In this document: positions 43,718 to 53,028 of the stretch, in pieces
How positions within the stretch are numbered: position 1 is the first letter of the stretch
Layout: every line of letters begins with the position of its first letter
Assembly (NCBI RefSeq): GCF_030246925.1
Contig: NZ_CP126740.1
Span: 1,798,001-1,862,000 of the forward strand
Length of the DNA: 64,000 nt
Source: Microbacterium sp. zg-Y625
Lineage (GTDB): Bacteria; Actinomycetota; Actinomycetes; Actinomycetales; Microbacteriaceae
Reading direction: 5' to 3'
Position numbers and translations under genes: made by a program
The notes under the pieces: generated by a model
Told to the model about the DNA's origin: nothing
What the model saw: only the letters and a program-made list of their open reading frames with translations
Databases searched by the model: none

Positions 43718-45211
43718 TCAGTCGACGAGCTCGCCGAGCGTCACGTCGGTCGTGCGGGTCTCGCCGTCACGCAGGTACGTCAGGCTCACCGTGCTGCCGC
43801 CGGCGACCGCCCGAACCTGGGCGGTGAGGTCGGTCGCGCTGGTGATGGGCAGACCGTCGAACCCGGTGACGATGTCACCCTGCTGCAGGCCCGCTTCCGC
43901 TGCGGCACCGCCGGGGGTCACCTCGTCGATGTAGGCACCGGTCGTGGTCGCGCCCTCGATGCTCGCGGCCGGGGCGACCATCGCGCCCAGCAGGCCGTGG
44001 GTGGCCGCGCCGTCCTCGATGATCTCGTCGGTGATGCGCTCGACGATGTCGGAGGGGATCGCGAAGCCCACGCCGATCGACCCTGACTCGCTGGACGAGC
44101 CCGCGGTCGCGATGGCCACGTTGATGCCGATCAGCTTGCCTTCCGCGTCCACGAGTGCGCCGCCGGAGTTGCCGGGGTTGATCGCAGCGTCGGTCTGCAG
44201 CACCGAGATCGAGATCGTCGACGTCGCCTGCTGCGGCTCGCCCTGGCCGAAGTCGAAGTAGAACGGTCCCTGGTCCTGCTCCTCCGGTGCCGGCTCGGTG
44301 CCGTCGCCCGGCGTCTCGGGGGCGGCGGAGGAGGCGATCGAGATGGAGCGGTTCAGGGCGCTGACGATGCCGGTGGTCACGGTGTTCGCCAGGCCCAGCG
44401 GTGCGCCCACCGCGACGGCCTCGTCGCCCACGTTGAGGTCGGCGGAGTCCGCGAACTCGATGGGGGTCAGGCCTGACGCGTCCTGGAGCTTGATCACGGC
44501 AAGGTCGTACATCGGGTCGAGCCCCACGATCTCGGCGTCGTACACGCGCCCGTCGGCGGTGGTCACCGTGAGGGCGGCGTCGGAGGTCGCGCCGTCGAGG
44601 GTCACCACGTGGGTGTTGGTGACGACGTAGCCGTCCTCGCTGAGGATGACGCCCGACCCGGTGCCGCCGGCGGAGCCGCCGTCAGCGGCGATCGTCACGA
44701 CGCTCGGCACCACCTTGGCGGCGATGGCGGTGGTCTGGTTCACGCTGTCGGTGTCGTTGACCGTCACCGAAGCCGGGCCGGTCGCCGTCACCGGCTGGGA
44801 GGCGCTCCAGATGTTGACGCCGGCGTACGCGCCGCCGATCCCGGCGGTGCCGCCGACGAGGGCGGCCGCGAGCATCAGCGCGGCGACCTTGCCCGCGCCG
44901 ATGCCGGACTTCGATGCGGAGGTCGACTCGGCGGCGTCCGACGTCGAGGACGGCGCGGCGGTGGCGGCGGTCGGCTGCTGGGGCGCGGCGCCGTAGGGGT
45001 GCTGGGGCGCGCCGTAGCCGGACGCCGCAGCGCCGTAGCGGGGCGCTGCGCCGTAGGCGGGCGCGCCGGGGTGCGGCGGTGCGGGGCGCTGGCCGGGGGC
45101 CGGGTGCTGCTGGGCAGCCTGGGCGGCGGCCTGCGGGGGAACGGGGGGAACAGCGGCCGGCTCGGCGCCGGCGGGGGTCTCAGTGGGGCGGATGCCCTCG
45201 GTGTCGCTCAT
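43718..45211 (-). CDS. HtrA/DegP-like S1C serine protease with PDZ domain
   Basis: Membrane-anchored envelope protease or chaperone, 497 aa. A Pro/Gly/Tyr-rich cytosolic N terminus (PAYGAAPRYGAAASGYGAPQ) is followed by one helix (VAALMLAAALVGGTAGIGGA). The protease triad is visible as His201 (VVTNTHVVTLD), Asp236 (YDLAVIKLQD) and Ser349 (NPGNSGGALVD). A C-terminal PDZ domain has GLQQGDIVTGFDGLPI. AAGGAG precedes the ATG. It is divergent from the aminotransferase gene. Confidence 0.92.
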   Translation of the reverse strand: MSDTEGIRPTETPAGAEPAAVPPVPPQAAAQAAQQHPAPGQRPAPPHPGAPAYGAAPRYGAAASGYGAPQHPYGAAPQQPTAATAAPSSTSDAAESTSASKSGIGAGKVAALMLAAALVGGTAGIGGAYAGVNIWSASQPVTATGPASVTVNDTDSVNQTTAIAAKVVPSVVTIAADGGSAGGTGSGVILSEDGYVVTNTHVVTLDGATSDAALTVTTADGRVYDAEIVGLDPMYDLAVIKLQDASGLTPIEFADSADLNVGDEAVAVGAPLGLANTVTTGIVSALNRSISIASSAAPETPGDGTEPAPEEQDQGPFYFDFGQGEPQQATSTISISVLQTDAAINPGNSGGALVDAEGKLIGINVAIATAGSSSESGSIGVGFAIPSDIVERITDEIIEDGAATHGLLGAMVAPAASIEGATTTGAYIDEVTPGGAAAEAGLQQGDIVTGFDGLPITSATDLTAQVRAVAGGSTVSLTYLRDGETRTTDVTLGELVD

Positions 45212-45309
45212 GGAAAACTCCTTCTGACGGGCTCTTCCAGAGTGCCGCCCGTTGCTGTGCTTTGCTTATGCCCTGAGTGGGATCACCCTATGCGTGTAGC
45301 GTGGGCGAG

Positions 45310-46512
45310 GTGCGAGAGATTCCCGGCGCCTGGCGCCGCGCCGCCCGCGGCGCGGGGCTTCTGGCAGCGGACGGCACGTCCGTTCCCACCATTTTCGCCG
45401 AGATGAGCGCCCTGGCAACCCACACCGGAGCGGTGAACCTCGGGCAGGGCTTCCCCGACGAGGACGGCCCGGCGGAGGTGCTCGAGGTCGCGCGGGCGGC
45501 GATCGCTCACGGCGTCAACCAGTATCCGCCCGGCCGTGGCATGCCCGATCTCCTCGAAGCCATCGCCGAGCACCAGCACCGCTTCTACGGACTGCAGCTG
45601 GACCCCCACCGGAACGTCCTGGTCACCGCCGGCGCGACGGAGGCGCTCGCAGCCACGCTCCTCGCGCTCGTGGACGGTCCCGATGACGAAGTGGTCGTGT
45701 TCGAGCCGTACTACGACAGCTACGCGGCCTGCATCGCGCTGGCCGGTGCACGGCTCGTGCCGGTGCCGTTGCGGTGGCCGGATTTCCAGCCGGACATCGA
45801 AGATCTGCGGCGGGCGGTCACCGACCGTACCCGGCTGATCCTCGTCAACGACCCCCACAACCCGACCGGTGCGGTCTTCGAGCGCGACGCCCTCGAAGAG
45901 ATCGTGCGCCTCGCCGAGCAGCACGATGCCGTCATCGTCACCGACGAGGTCTACGAGCACCTCGTCTTCGACGCGCAGCACGTGCCCATCGCGACGCTCC
46001 CGGGCGCCTGGGAGCGCACCCTCACGATCTCGTCCGCCGGCAAGACCTTCGCCACGACCGGGTGGAAGATCGGCTGGGTCTCCGGCCCCGCCGACCTGAT
46101 CCAGGCGGTGCTGGCGGTCAAGCAGTTCCTCACCTACGTCAACGGTGCGCCCTTCCAGCCCGCGATCGCCGCCGGCCTCCGCCTCCCGGACTCCTTCTTC
46201 ACCGGACTGGCCGCCACGCTCCGGGACAAGCGCGACCTGCTCGGGCGGGGGCTGCGGGCAGCGGGATTCGATGTGTCCACACCGCGCGGCTCCTACTTCA
46301 CCGTCGCCGACGCCGCTCCTCTCGGCGCGACGGATGCCGCGCAGTTCTGCCGCGAGCTGCCGGGACGGGCCGGCGTCGTCGCCATCCCCCTCACCGCGTT
46401 CGTCACCGGTGAGCACCGCGGTGACTACGCGACCCTCCTGCGGTTCGCCGCCTGCAAGCGCACGGACGTGCTCGAGGACGCCGTCACCCGCCTCGCGGCG
46501 CTGAAAAGCTAA
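45310..46512 (+). CDS. Class I/II PLP aminotransferase
   Basis: A fold-type I aminotransferase of 400 aa. Recognisable: AVNLGQGFPDEDGPAEVLEV, GVNQYPPGRGMPDLLEAIAE, the PLP-binding VTAGATEALAATLL, NDPHNPTGAVF, VTDEVYEHLVFD and the Schiff-base Lys in SSAGKTFATTGWKIGW. The LGQGFPDEDGP wording is that of kynurenine/methionine/DAP-type aminotransferases; substrate not decided. The GTG at 45310 is chosen because TAGCGT (45297-45302) lies 7 nt upstream; longer readings start at 45277 or 45301. Confidence 0.85.
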   Translation: MREIPGAWRRAARGAGLLAADGTSVPTIFAEMSALATHTGAVNLGQGFPDEDGPAEVLEVARAAIAHGVNQYPPGRGMPDLLEAIAEHQHRFYGLQLDPHRNVLVTAGATEALAATLLALVDGPDDEVVVFEPYYDSYAACIALAGARLVPVPLRWPDFQPDIEDLRRAVTDRTRLILVNDPHNPTGAVFERDALEEIVRLAEQHDAVIVTDEVYEHLVFDAQHVPIATLPGAWERTLTISSAGKTFATTGWKIGWVSGPADLIQAVLAVKQFLTYVNGAPFQPAIAAGLRLPDSFFTGLAATLRDKRDLLGRGLRAAGFDVSTPRGSYFTVADAAPLGATDAAQFCRELPGRAGVVAIPLTAFVTGEHRGDYATLLRFAACKRTDVLEDAVTRLAALKS

Positions 46513-46534
46513 GCCGGGCGCGCCGCCCGGCCGG

Positions 46535-47344
46535 TCAGCGGCGCGGCTGCACCGTGTAGCGGCGCAGTGCCAGCGCCGGATTCACCCGGCGCACCCTGGC
46601 GACGGCGTCGATATCGAGGTGCGCGACCGCGACGTCGGTCGCGGTGCCCACGGCGGCGATCTGCACGCCCTGCGGGTCGACGATGAGCGAATGACCAACG
46701 CCGAGCGGCGGCGGGTGGTCGGCCGCGGCGACGAAGAGCGTGTTCTCGATCGCCCGTGCCGTCAGCAGGGTGCGCCAGTGGTGCTCCTTGAGCGCGCCGC
46801 GCACCCATTCCGCGGCGACCAGGATCACATCGGCGCCGGCATCCGCCAGCACACGCCCGACCTCCGGGAACCGCAGGTCGTAGCAGGTCATGAGCGCGAA
46901 CCTCAGGCCGCCGACGTCGAAGGTCTCCGGCTCGGCCGGCTCCCCCGGTTCGACCCAGTCCGACTCCCGTTGCCCGAACGCGTCGTACAGGTGCAGCTTG
47001 CGATACCGGGCCCGCAGACCGCTCGCGTCGACGGCGACGACGGTGTTGTGCACGCGCCGTCCATCGGTGCCGCGCTCCAGCAGCCCCGCCACGAGGTGCA
47101 CGCCGTAACGGGCTGCGATGCCCGTGAGCTCCTGCACGAAGGCGCCGTCGACGTCCTGGGCGTTTCGGAAGAGCGACTCGTCGAACGGGTCGACGAAGTA
47201 GCTCGCGTACTCGGGGAAGAGCACGACCTGAGCGCCCCGCCCCTGCGCACGTCGGACGAGCACCTCGATCTGCGCGAGGTTCGCCCGGGTGTCGGCCGTC
47301 GGGCCGAACTGTGCGACGGCGACGCCGACGGTCTCTGCGCTCAC
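46535..47344 (-). CDS. Carbon-nitrogen hydrolase (nitrilase superfamily)
   Basis: A 269-aa hydrolase with the catalytic triad residues Glu (VVLFPEYASYF), Lys (YRKLHLYDAFGQRESDW) and Cys (ALMTCYDLRFPEVGR). Sequence style suits the omega-amidase / Nit-type branch that acts on small amides. Next to an aminotransferase, an omega-amidase coupled to transamination of glutamine or asparagine is a plausible role, though the genes converge. The GTG start overlaps the stop of the upstream DUF6328 gene (GTGA). Confidence 0.86.
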   Translation of the reverse strand: MSAETVGVAVAQFGPTADTRANLAQIEVLVRRAQGRGAQVVLFPEYASYFVDPFDESLFRNAQDVDGAFVQELTGIAARYGVHLVAGLLERGTDGRRVHNTVVAVDASGLRARYRKLHLYDAFGQRESDWVEPGEPAEPETFDVGGLRFALMTCYDLRFPEVGRVLADAGADVILVAAEWVRGALKEHHWRTLLTARAIENTLFVAAADHPPPLGVGHSLIVDPQGVQIAAVGTATDVAVAHLDIDAVARVRRVNPALALRRYTVQPRR

Positions 47345-47862
47345 CTGCTGTCTCCTTCCCGGCGCACCCGCACCACGAGCGGAACGGCGACCCACAGTGC
47401 GATGATCACGCCGCCCAGGACGGCGCCTGCGATCCATGATGCCGTGCCGCCGACCACCACGTCGAACACAAAGGCCACGACCCCCACGAGCAGCAGCGAC
47501 ACCGTCAGGAGGGAGGTGAGCAGGGCGAGGTGCCCGTATGCGACCACGGTGCGCTTGGCGCGGTGCTGAAAGAGGAAGCGGTGCAGGGCGACGGGGGCCA
47601 GTGCCACGATCGCACTCAGGGCCGAGACGGCGATGAGCACGAGATAGAACGCGCGCTGGCCGCGGCTGAGGTCCGCGAAGGCGGGCTGGAACGCCAGCGC
47701 GAGGAGGAAGCCGGTGAGGATCTGAGAGCCCGTCTGCAGCACCCGCAGCTCCTGCAGCACCTCGTTCCAGTTGCGGTCCGCCCGCTCGGCGGGTGATTCG
47801 TCGCGTCCATCCGCGGCGGCTCGCGGCGTGGCGGGAGGGTGCGGATCGGGCGGGCCGGACAT
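47341..47862 (-). CDS. DUF6328-like four-helix membrane protein
   Basis: A 173-aa protein with a cytosolic N terminus (MSGPPDPHPPATPRAAADGR), the conserved RNWNEVLQELRVLQTGSQIL, and four helices such as GFLLALAFQPAF and SLLTVSLLLVGVVAFVFDVV. This pattern fits DUF6328. Function unknown. The ATG at 47862 is proposed; an in-frame start further upstream (47934) adds residues with no helix or homology-like pattern. Confidence 0.72.
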   Translation of the reverse strand: MSGPPDPHPPATPRAAADGRDESPAERADRNWNEVLQELRVLQTGSQILTGFLLALAFQPAFADLSRGQRAFYLVLIAVSALSAIVALAPVALHRFLFQHRAKRTVVAYGHLALLTSLLTVSLLLVGVVAFVFDVVVGGTASWIAGAVLGGVIIALWVAVPLVVRVRREGDSR

Positions 47863-47964
47863 GCGTTCATCCTGACGAGGCGGGCGGATCCGGGCAACCG
47901 GAGGGCGCGGCAGGCCAGCGATGGCGTGGACCACTCCGAGAGCGTGTTAGGCTATTAAACGTGC

Positions 47965-48041
47965 CGCGGGGTGGAGCAGTTCGGTAGCTCGCTGGGCTCA
48001 TAACCCAGAGGTCGTAGGTTCAAATCCTGCCCCCGCAACCA
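47965..48041 (+). tRNA. Initiator tRNA-fMet (anticodon CAT)
   Basis: A 77-nt cloverleaf with encoded CCA. Initiator features are clear: C1 opposite A72 is unpaired (acceptor CGCGGGG / CCCCGCA), and the anticodon stem holds three consecutive G-C pairs (GGGCTCATAACCC). The T-arm is GTAGGTTCAAATCCTGC. The upstream TTAGGCTATTAA may hold the promoter -10. Confidence 0.96.
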
Positions 48042-48047
48042 AGATGA

Positions 48048-48078
48048 GAAGGCCCTCGCGAAAGCGGGGGCCTTCTTC
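48048..48078 (+). terminator. Rho-independent-type hairpin after tRNA-fMet
   Basis: GAAGGCCCTCGC pairs with GCGGGGGCCTTC (one G-U) around a GAAA tetraloop at 48060-48063, followed by TTCTTC. It begins 6 nt after the tRNA CCA. Confidence 0.75.
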
Positions 48079-48135
48079 GTCGGCCCGCCCGCGTGACGCG
48101 TGGCCACTCGGCCCCTCGCACCCCCGGCCGGAGGA

Positions 48136-48603
48136 TCACTCCGGATCGAGCACCTCGGATATCTCGTCGAGGAAGCGCGTGACGGCGCCGAGCTGATCGT
48201 CGTCGAACCCGTCGGCCACCGCCCTCATGTCGCGCAGGCGCCGCCCGAAATGACGGTGGAAGTCGTCACGGGTCCGCTGGGTGAGCACCACGATGAGTGC
48301 ACGCCGGTCGGACGGGTGCCGGCGGCGCTCGATGTGCCCGGACTCGCTGAGCCGGTCGAGCAGCTTCGTCGTGGAGGCCGTCGAGATGCGCAGGTGCCGA
48401 GAGACGTCATGCGGGCTCACGGCCTGTCCGCGCTGCTCGCGCATGACCAGCATGCGCAGCGCCGCCACGTCCGTGGCGTTCATGTCCATCTCGTCCTTCA
48501 TACCGCCGTGCATGCGGTCGACGGCGTCGCTGAAGGTGCGCACGGCCTCCAGCGCCGAGCGCACCGCCCGGTCGTGTTCCGTGGGTTCCCGGCGCTCCGC
48601 CAT
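48136..48603 (-). CDS. MarR-family regulator, probable carotenoid repressor (CrtR-like)
   Basis: A winged-helix regulator of about 155 aa: ALEAVRTFSDAVDRMHGGMK, LRMLVMREQRGQAVSPHDVS, the recognition-helix region LRISTASTTKLLDRLSESGH and wing ERRRHPSDRRALIVVLTQR. It is divergent from idi-crtEBIYeYfEb, as crtR is divergent from the crt operon in Corynebacterium glutamicum, where CrtR represses crt genes and is relieved by prenyl diphosphates. The dyad at 48648-48662 is its likely operator. Start at 48603 (MAERREP) or 48636 (11 codons longer). Confidence 0.82.
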   Translation of the reverse strand: MAERREPTEHDRAVRSALEAVRTFSDAVDRMHGGMKDEMDMNATDVAALRMLVMREQRGQAVSPHDVSRHLRISTASTTKLLDRLSESGHIERRRHPSDRRALIVVLTQRTRDDFHRHFGRRLRDMRAVADGFDDDQLGAVTRFLDEISEVLDPE

Positions 48604-48647
48604 CGTGTGGACACCCCCGCTCCCCATCGGTATCATCGTGCCAGATC

Positions 48648-48662
48648 GCTAGATAAACTAGC
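48648..48662. promoter_or_regulatory. Candidate MarR/CrtR operator
   Basis: Perfect inverted repeat GCTAG-ATAAA-CTAGC between the divergent marR and idi genes, in an AT-rich patch. TAAACT within it could be the -10 of the carotenoid operon, so binding would block transcription. AGGAG and the idi ATG follow within 15 nt. Confidence 0.65.
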
Positions 48663-48676
48663 AACCAGGAGACCTA

Positions 48677-49231
48677 ATGAGCGAAGAAGAGCTGGTCGTC
48701 CTCCTCGACGACGACGGACGCGAGATCGGCACCGCCCCGAAATCCAGCGTGCACGGCACCGACACTGCCCTCCACCTGGCATTCTCCTGCCACGTGCTCG
48801 ACGACGCCGGCCAGGTGCTGGTGACCCGCCGAGCGCTCGACAAGAGGACATGGCCGGGCGTCTGGAGCAACTCGTTCTGCGGCCACCCCCGTCCCGCCGA
48901 GCCACTGCTGGCCGCCGTGCGGCGTCGCGCCGAGTACGAGATCGGCCTGACGCTCACCGACATCGAGCTGTCCCTCCCCCTGTTCCGCTACCGGGCGGTG
49001 GATGCCAGCGGCATCGTCGAGCACGAGATCTGCCCGGTCTACACCGCCCGCGCGTCGGGTGAGCCGGTACTCAACGCGCTCGAGGTCGCCGAGGCGCGGT
49101 GGGTCGCGCCCGAGGACCTCGCCCGCGCACTGGATGCCACGCCTTGGGCCTTCAGCCCCTGGCTGGTGCTGCAGGCCGAGCAGATGCGGGTGTTCGACGC
49201 CCTCTCCTCCACCGCACGCGGTGCGACGTGA
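48677..49231 (+). CDS. idi: Isopentenyl-diphosphate isomerase, type I
   Basis: Nudix-fold enzyme converting IPP to DMAPP, 184 aa. Catalytic Cys lies in VWSNSFCGHPRPAEPLLAAV; the Nudix-like helix is AVRRRAEYEIGLTL; metal-binding Glu residues are in VEHEICPVYT. Start ATG with AGGAG 6 nt upstream. First gene of the carotenoid operon, supplying the DMAPP primer for CrtE. Confidence 0.93.
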   Translation: MSEEELVVLLDDDGREIGTAPKSSVHGTDTALHLAFSCHVLDDAGQVLVTRRALDKRTWPGVWSNSFCGHPRPAEPLLAAVRRRAEYEIGLTLTDIELSLPLFRYRAVDASGIVEHEICPVYTARASGEPVLNALEVAEARWVAPEDLARALDATPWAFSPWLVLQAEQMRVFDALSSTARGAT

Positions 49232-50286
49232 TCGCCATCTCCGGCCAGGATCGAGCCGCCATCGACGGCGCGATCGAGGCGGCCTTCGATCGGCTCGACG
49301 CGCGTCTGGCGACCCTGTCCGGTGACATGCGTCCCCTCGGCGGCGCGATGCGCCGGGCGGCCGCGGGAGGCAAACGGTTCCGACCCGCGCTGGTCGTGGC
49401 ATCCCATCGCGCCTGCGGCGACGACGCCGTCCGCGAGGCGGTCTACGAGGTCGCCGCGGCGTTCGAGCTGCTTCACACCGCATTCGTGATCCACGACGAC
49501 GTCATCGACCGCGACACCGAGCGGCGCGGCGAGCCGAACGTCGCGGGTGAGTTCGCCGGCCGCGCGCGGGCGGAGGGTGTGCCCGACGCCGAGGCCGCAC
49601 GGCTGGGGGAAGCTGCGGCCATCCTCGCCGGCGACGTGCTGCTGCACGAGGCGACGCGCATGATCGCGCTGGCCGACGTCGCCCCGGCCACCCGCGCGGG
49701 TCTGCTGGACCTGCTCAACGACGCCGTCCTCATCTCCGCCGCGGGCGAGCTCTCCGACGTGGCCAATGCCGTCCGCCGCGATTGCCCCGACACGTCGGAA
49801 CTGCTCGTGGCCACCCATGACAAGACGGCGGTCTACTCCTTCGCCGCTCCGCTGCGCGCCGGCGCTCTCCTGGCGGCGGCGCCCGCCGCCACCGAGGCGG
49901 CTCTGGGCCGCGCGGGGGGCCTGGCCGGACTCGCGTTCCAGCTGGTGGACGACCTCATCGGTGCGTTCGCGCCGGCCGCCCGCGCCGGCCGCACCGAAGG
50001 CGCGGACCTGCGCGAGGCCAAGCGCACGCCGCTGGTGGCGCTGGCCCGCGAGAGCCCGGTATGGTCGCAGGTCGACGACGCGATCGCCCTGGCGTGGAAG
50101 GGCCCCCTGGCCGTCCGCGAGGCGCAGCGGGCGCTCGATGCCAGCGGCGCGCGGGAGCGCCTGGTGGTGCTGGTGCAGAGCACGCTGGCCGACGCCCGCG
50201 CGGCAGCCGCCGACGACGCTCTGCCCGCGCGGGCCACGGTGCTGCTCGCGCAGGTGTGCGACGCGATCGGAGCACGCATTCCGTGA
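49228..50286 (+). CDS. crtE: Geranylgeranyl diphosphate synthase
   Basis: Trans-prenyltransferase making GGPP, 352 aa. First Asp-rich motif HDDVIDRD near residue 90, second Asp-rich region VDDLIGAFAPAARAGRTEGA followed by DLREAKRTPLVAL. GGKRFRPALVVASH is the IPP-binding start. The GTG overlaps the idi stop (GTGA). Confidence 0.93.
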   Translation: MIAISGQDRAAIDGAIEAAFDRLDARLATLSGDMRPLGGAMRRAAAGGKRFRPALVVASHRACGDDAVREAVYEVAAAFELLHTAFVIHDDVIDRDTERRGEPNVAGEFAGRARAEGVPDAEAARLGEAAAILAGDVLLHEATRMIALADVAPATRAGLLDLLNDAVLISAAGELSDVANAVRRDCPDTSELLVATHDKTAVYSFAAPLRAGALLAAAPAATEAALGRAGGLAGLAFQLVDDLIGAFAPAARAGRTEGADLREAKRTPLVALARESPVWSQVDDAIALAWKGPLAVREAQRALDASGARERLVVLVQSTLADARAAAADDALPARATVLLAQVCDAIGARIP

Positions 50287-51146
50287 GCACGGGACTGGAC
50301 CTTTACAACCGGGCCGCGCAAGAAGCGGCGGCGACGGTCATCTCGGCCTACTCGACGTCGTTCGCGCTGGCCTGCCGCCTGCTGGGACCGCGCGTGCGGC
50401 CGCACGTGCGCAACGTCTACGCCCTCGTGCGCATCGCCGACGAGATCGTCGACGGTCCGGCCGCCGAGGCGGGGCTCGCGCCCGAGACGCTGCGGCGCGT
50501 GCTCGACGAGCTCGAAGCCGAGACGCTGACCGCCGTCACGCGGGGGTTCTCGTCGAACCTCGTCGTCCACGCCTTCTGCCGCACCGCGCGCGAGACCGGC
50601 ATCGGCGCCGATCTCGTGCGTCCGTTCTTCGCGTCGATGCGCACCGATCTCGAGGTGACGGCGCACGACGCCGGCAGCCACGACGCATACGTCTACGGCT
50701 CGGCCGAGGTCGTCGGGCTCATGTGCCTGCAGGTGTTCGTCAACGCCGGCGCGACCACGGCCGCCACTCCCGCCCCGGAACTCGTCGACGGCGCCCGCAG
50801 GCTCGGCGCCGCCTTCCAGGACGTCAACTTCCTGCGGGACCTCTCCCACGACGCCGATGCCCTCGGTCGGGACTACCTCGGGCTGCGGGAGGGCGGGGAT
50901 TCCCGCATCGCGGTCCTGAACCGCATCGACGCCGACCTCGCCGCCGCGGCAGCGGTGGTGCCGCAGCTGCCGGCGGACTGCCGGCGCGCCGTCACGGCTG
51001 CCCACGACCTGTTCGGGAGCCTCGCCCGCCGGCTGCGCGCCGAGGATCCCCGCACGGGCGTGCGGGTGCGGGTGCCCGACCCGGTGAAGGCTACGCTCGC
51101 AGCACGGGCGATGCTGGGCTTCGCCCCGAAGGGGGCACGCACATGA
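50283..51146 (+). CDS. crtB: Phytoene synthase
   Basis: Condenses two GGPP to phytoene, 287 aa. First Asp-rich motif VYALVRIADEIVDGPAAEAG, second AFQDVNFLRDLSHDADALGR; also SFALACRLLGPRVRPHVRNV and YVYGSAEVVGLMCLQVF. The GTG overlaps the crtE stop (GTGA). A longer in-frame reading from 50061 lies wholly in crtE and is rejected. Confidence 0.94.
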   Translation: MSTGLDLYNRAAQEAAATVISAYSTSFALACRLLGPRVRPHVRNVYALVRIADEIVDGPAAEAGLAPETLRRVLDELEAETLTAVTRGFSSNLVVHAFCRTARETGIGADLVRPFFASMRTDLEVTAHDAGSHDAYVYGSAEVVGLMCLQVFVNAGATTAATPAPELVDGARRLGAAFQDVNFLRDLSHDADALGRDYLGLREGGDSRIAVLNRIDADLAAAAAVVPQLPADCRRAVTAAHDLFGSLARRLRAEDPRTGVRVRVPDPVKATLAARAMLGFAPKGART

Positions 51147-52702
51147 CACGCACGGTCGTCATCGGCGGCGGCATCGCGGGACTCGCGACGGCCGCCCTTC
51201 TCGGTGACGAGGGGCACGAGGTCACCCTGGTCGAGGGCCGCGATGAGCTCGGGGGACGCGCCGGGTCGTGGCAGAGCGACGGCTTCCGGTTCGACACCGG
51301 TCCCAGCTGGTATCTCATGCCCGAGGTGTTCGACCACTTCTTCGCCCTGCTCGGCACGAGCGCCGCCGCCGAACTGGACCTGGTTCCGCTGCGCCCCGCG
51401 TACCGCGTATACGGCGAGCCGGATCCCGGTACGACGGCCGAGCCCCTCGACATCGTCTCCGGCCGCGCCGAGGCCGTCGCGCTCTTCGAGGCGCGTGAGC
51501 CGGGAGCGGGAGCCCGCTTGACGGAGTACCTCGACTCGGCCGGCGATGCCTACGACCTCGCCGTCACGCGCTTCCTCTACGACACGTACGAGTCGACGGC
51601 GGGTCTGCGGGACCCCGCGCTGCTGCGACGGCTGCCGCAGCTGGCGCCGCTGCTCACCCGGCGACTGTCGACCCTCGTCGAGAGCAGGTTCGCCGACCCG
51701 CTGCTGCGCCAGGTGCTGGGCTACCCGGCCGTCTTCCTGGGCGGGTCGCCCTTCGGCGTGCCGAGCCTCTATCACCTCATGAGCCACCTCGACCTCGACG
51801 AGGGCGTGCTCTACCCGCGGGGCGGATTCACAACCGTGATCGCCGCGATCGAACGCCTCGCACGTGCCCGCGGCGTGCAGATCCGCACCGGAACGCCGGT
51901 CACCGGCATCCGCACCTCCGGACGCGACGCAACCGGCGTGGACCTCGCCGACGGCACGCGCATCGACGCCGACGTCGTCGTCTCGACCGCCGACCTGCAC
52001 CACACCGAGACGGTGCTGCTGCCCGAGCATCAGCGCGAGCGGCCCGAGAAGTGGTGGCGGTCACGCACGCCCAGTCCCGGGGCGCTGCTGCTCATGCTCG
52101 GCGTCGAGGGTGCACTCCCCCAGCTCGCGCATCACACCCTGCTGTTCGCGCGCGACTGGCGCGAGAACTTCTCCGACATCTTCGGTCGCGACACCCGCAT
52201 CCCGGAGCCCGCGTCGCTGTACGTCTGCCGCCCGAGCGCCACCGATGACTCCGTCGCGCCTGCCGGCAGCGAGAACCTCTTCGTGCTCGTCCCGATCCCC
52301 GCCGACCCCTCGCTCGGCCGGGGCGGCATCGGCGGCGACGGCGACGCCCTCATCGAGCGTGCGGCGGATGCCACGATCGCGCAGATCTCCCAGTGGTGCG
52401 GCATCCCCGACCTCGCCGAGCGGGTCACAGTGCGTCGCACCGTCGCCCCCGGCGACTTCGCCGCCGACCTCAACTCGTGGCGCGGAAACTCTCTGGGGCT
52501 CGCGCACACGCTCGGCCAGAGTGCCGTCTTCCGCCCACGGAACGCCTCGAAGAAGGTGCGCGGCCTCTACTACGCCGGCACATCCGCGCTGCCGGGCATC
52601 GGCCTTCCGATGTGCCTGATCTCGGCGGAACTGGTGCTCAAGCGGCTGCGCGGCGACCACTCCGCCGGCCCCCTTCCCGTCCCCGCCGCCGCGGAGGCGT
52701 GA
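51143..52702 (+). CDS. crtI: Phytoene desaturase (lycopene-forming)
   Basis: FAD-dependent CrtI-type desaturase, 519 aa: dinucleotide motif VVIGGGIAGLATAALLGDEG, DELGGRAGSWQSDGFRFDTG, PSWYLMPEVFDHFF, YPRGGFTTVIAAIERLA, and C-terminal GLYYAGTSALPGIGLPMCLI. It should convert phytoene to lycopene for the C50 branch. The ATG overlaps the crtB stop (ATGA). Confidence 0.94.
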   Translation: MTRTVVIGGGIAGLATAALLGDEGHEVTLVEGRDELGGRAGSWQSDGFRFDTGPSWYLMPEVFDHFFALLGTSAAAELDLVPLRPAYRVYGEPDPGTTAEPLDIVSGRAEAVALFEAREPGAGARLTEYLDSAGDAYDLAVTRFLYDTYESTAGLRDPALLRRLPQLAPLLTRRLSTLVESRFADPLLRQVLGYPAVFLGGSPFGVPSLYHLMSHLDLDEGVLYPRGGFTTVIAAIERLARARGVQIRTGTPVTGIRTSGRDATGVDLADGTRIDADVVVSTADLHHTETVLLPEHQRERPEKWWRSRTPSPGALLLMLGVEGALPQLAHHTLLFARDWRENFSDIFGRDTRIPEPASLYVCRPSATDDSVAPAGSENLFVLVPIPADPSLGRGGIGGDGDALIERAADATIAQISQWCGIPDLAERVTVRRTVAPGDFAADLNSWRGNSLGLAHTLGQSAVFRPRNASKKVRGLYYAGTSALPGIGLPMCLISAELVLKRLRGDHSAGPLPVPAAAEA

Positions 52703-53028
52703 TGCCGGGGCTGTACCTGCTGGCGATCCTGCTGTCAGGCGCCGGGATCGCCGCCCTCGACGCGCGCTTCCGCCTGGCCTGGTGGCACGCCCGCGGGCGC
52801 ACCGCTGTGGTCGTGCTGATCGGCACGGCCTTCTTTCTGGCGTGGGATGCCGCCGGAATCGCCACCGGGGTGTTCGTGAAGGGCGAGAGCCCCCTGCTGC
52901 TCGGGGTCGACCTGGCCCCGCACCTCCCCCTGGAAGAGCCGGTGTTCCTGGCGTTCCTGTGCTACCTCGCCCTCGTCGCCTTCCGCGGCGCCGAGCGGCT
53001 GCGCGCACGCCGGGAGGACACCGCGTGA
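52702..53028 (+). CDS. crtYe: Lycopene cyclase subunit CrtYe
   Basis: A 108-aa three-helix protein, one half of the heterodimeric C50 carotenoid cyclase. It has LYLLAILLSGAGIAALDARF, TAFFLAWDAAGIATGVFVKG, and the conserved HLPLEEPVFLAFLCYLALVA. The ATG overlaps the crtI stop by one base (TGATG). The PLEEPxF motif is diagnostic for this family. Confidence 0.92.
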   Translation: MPGLYLLAILLSGAGIAALDARFRLAWWHARGRTAVVVLIGTAFFLAWDAAGIATGVFVKGESPLLLGVDLAPHLPLEEPVFLAFLCYLALVAFRGAERLRARREDTA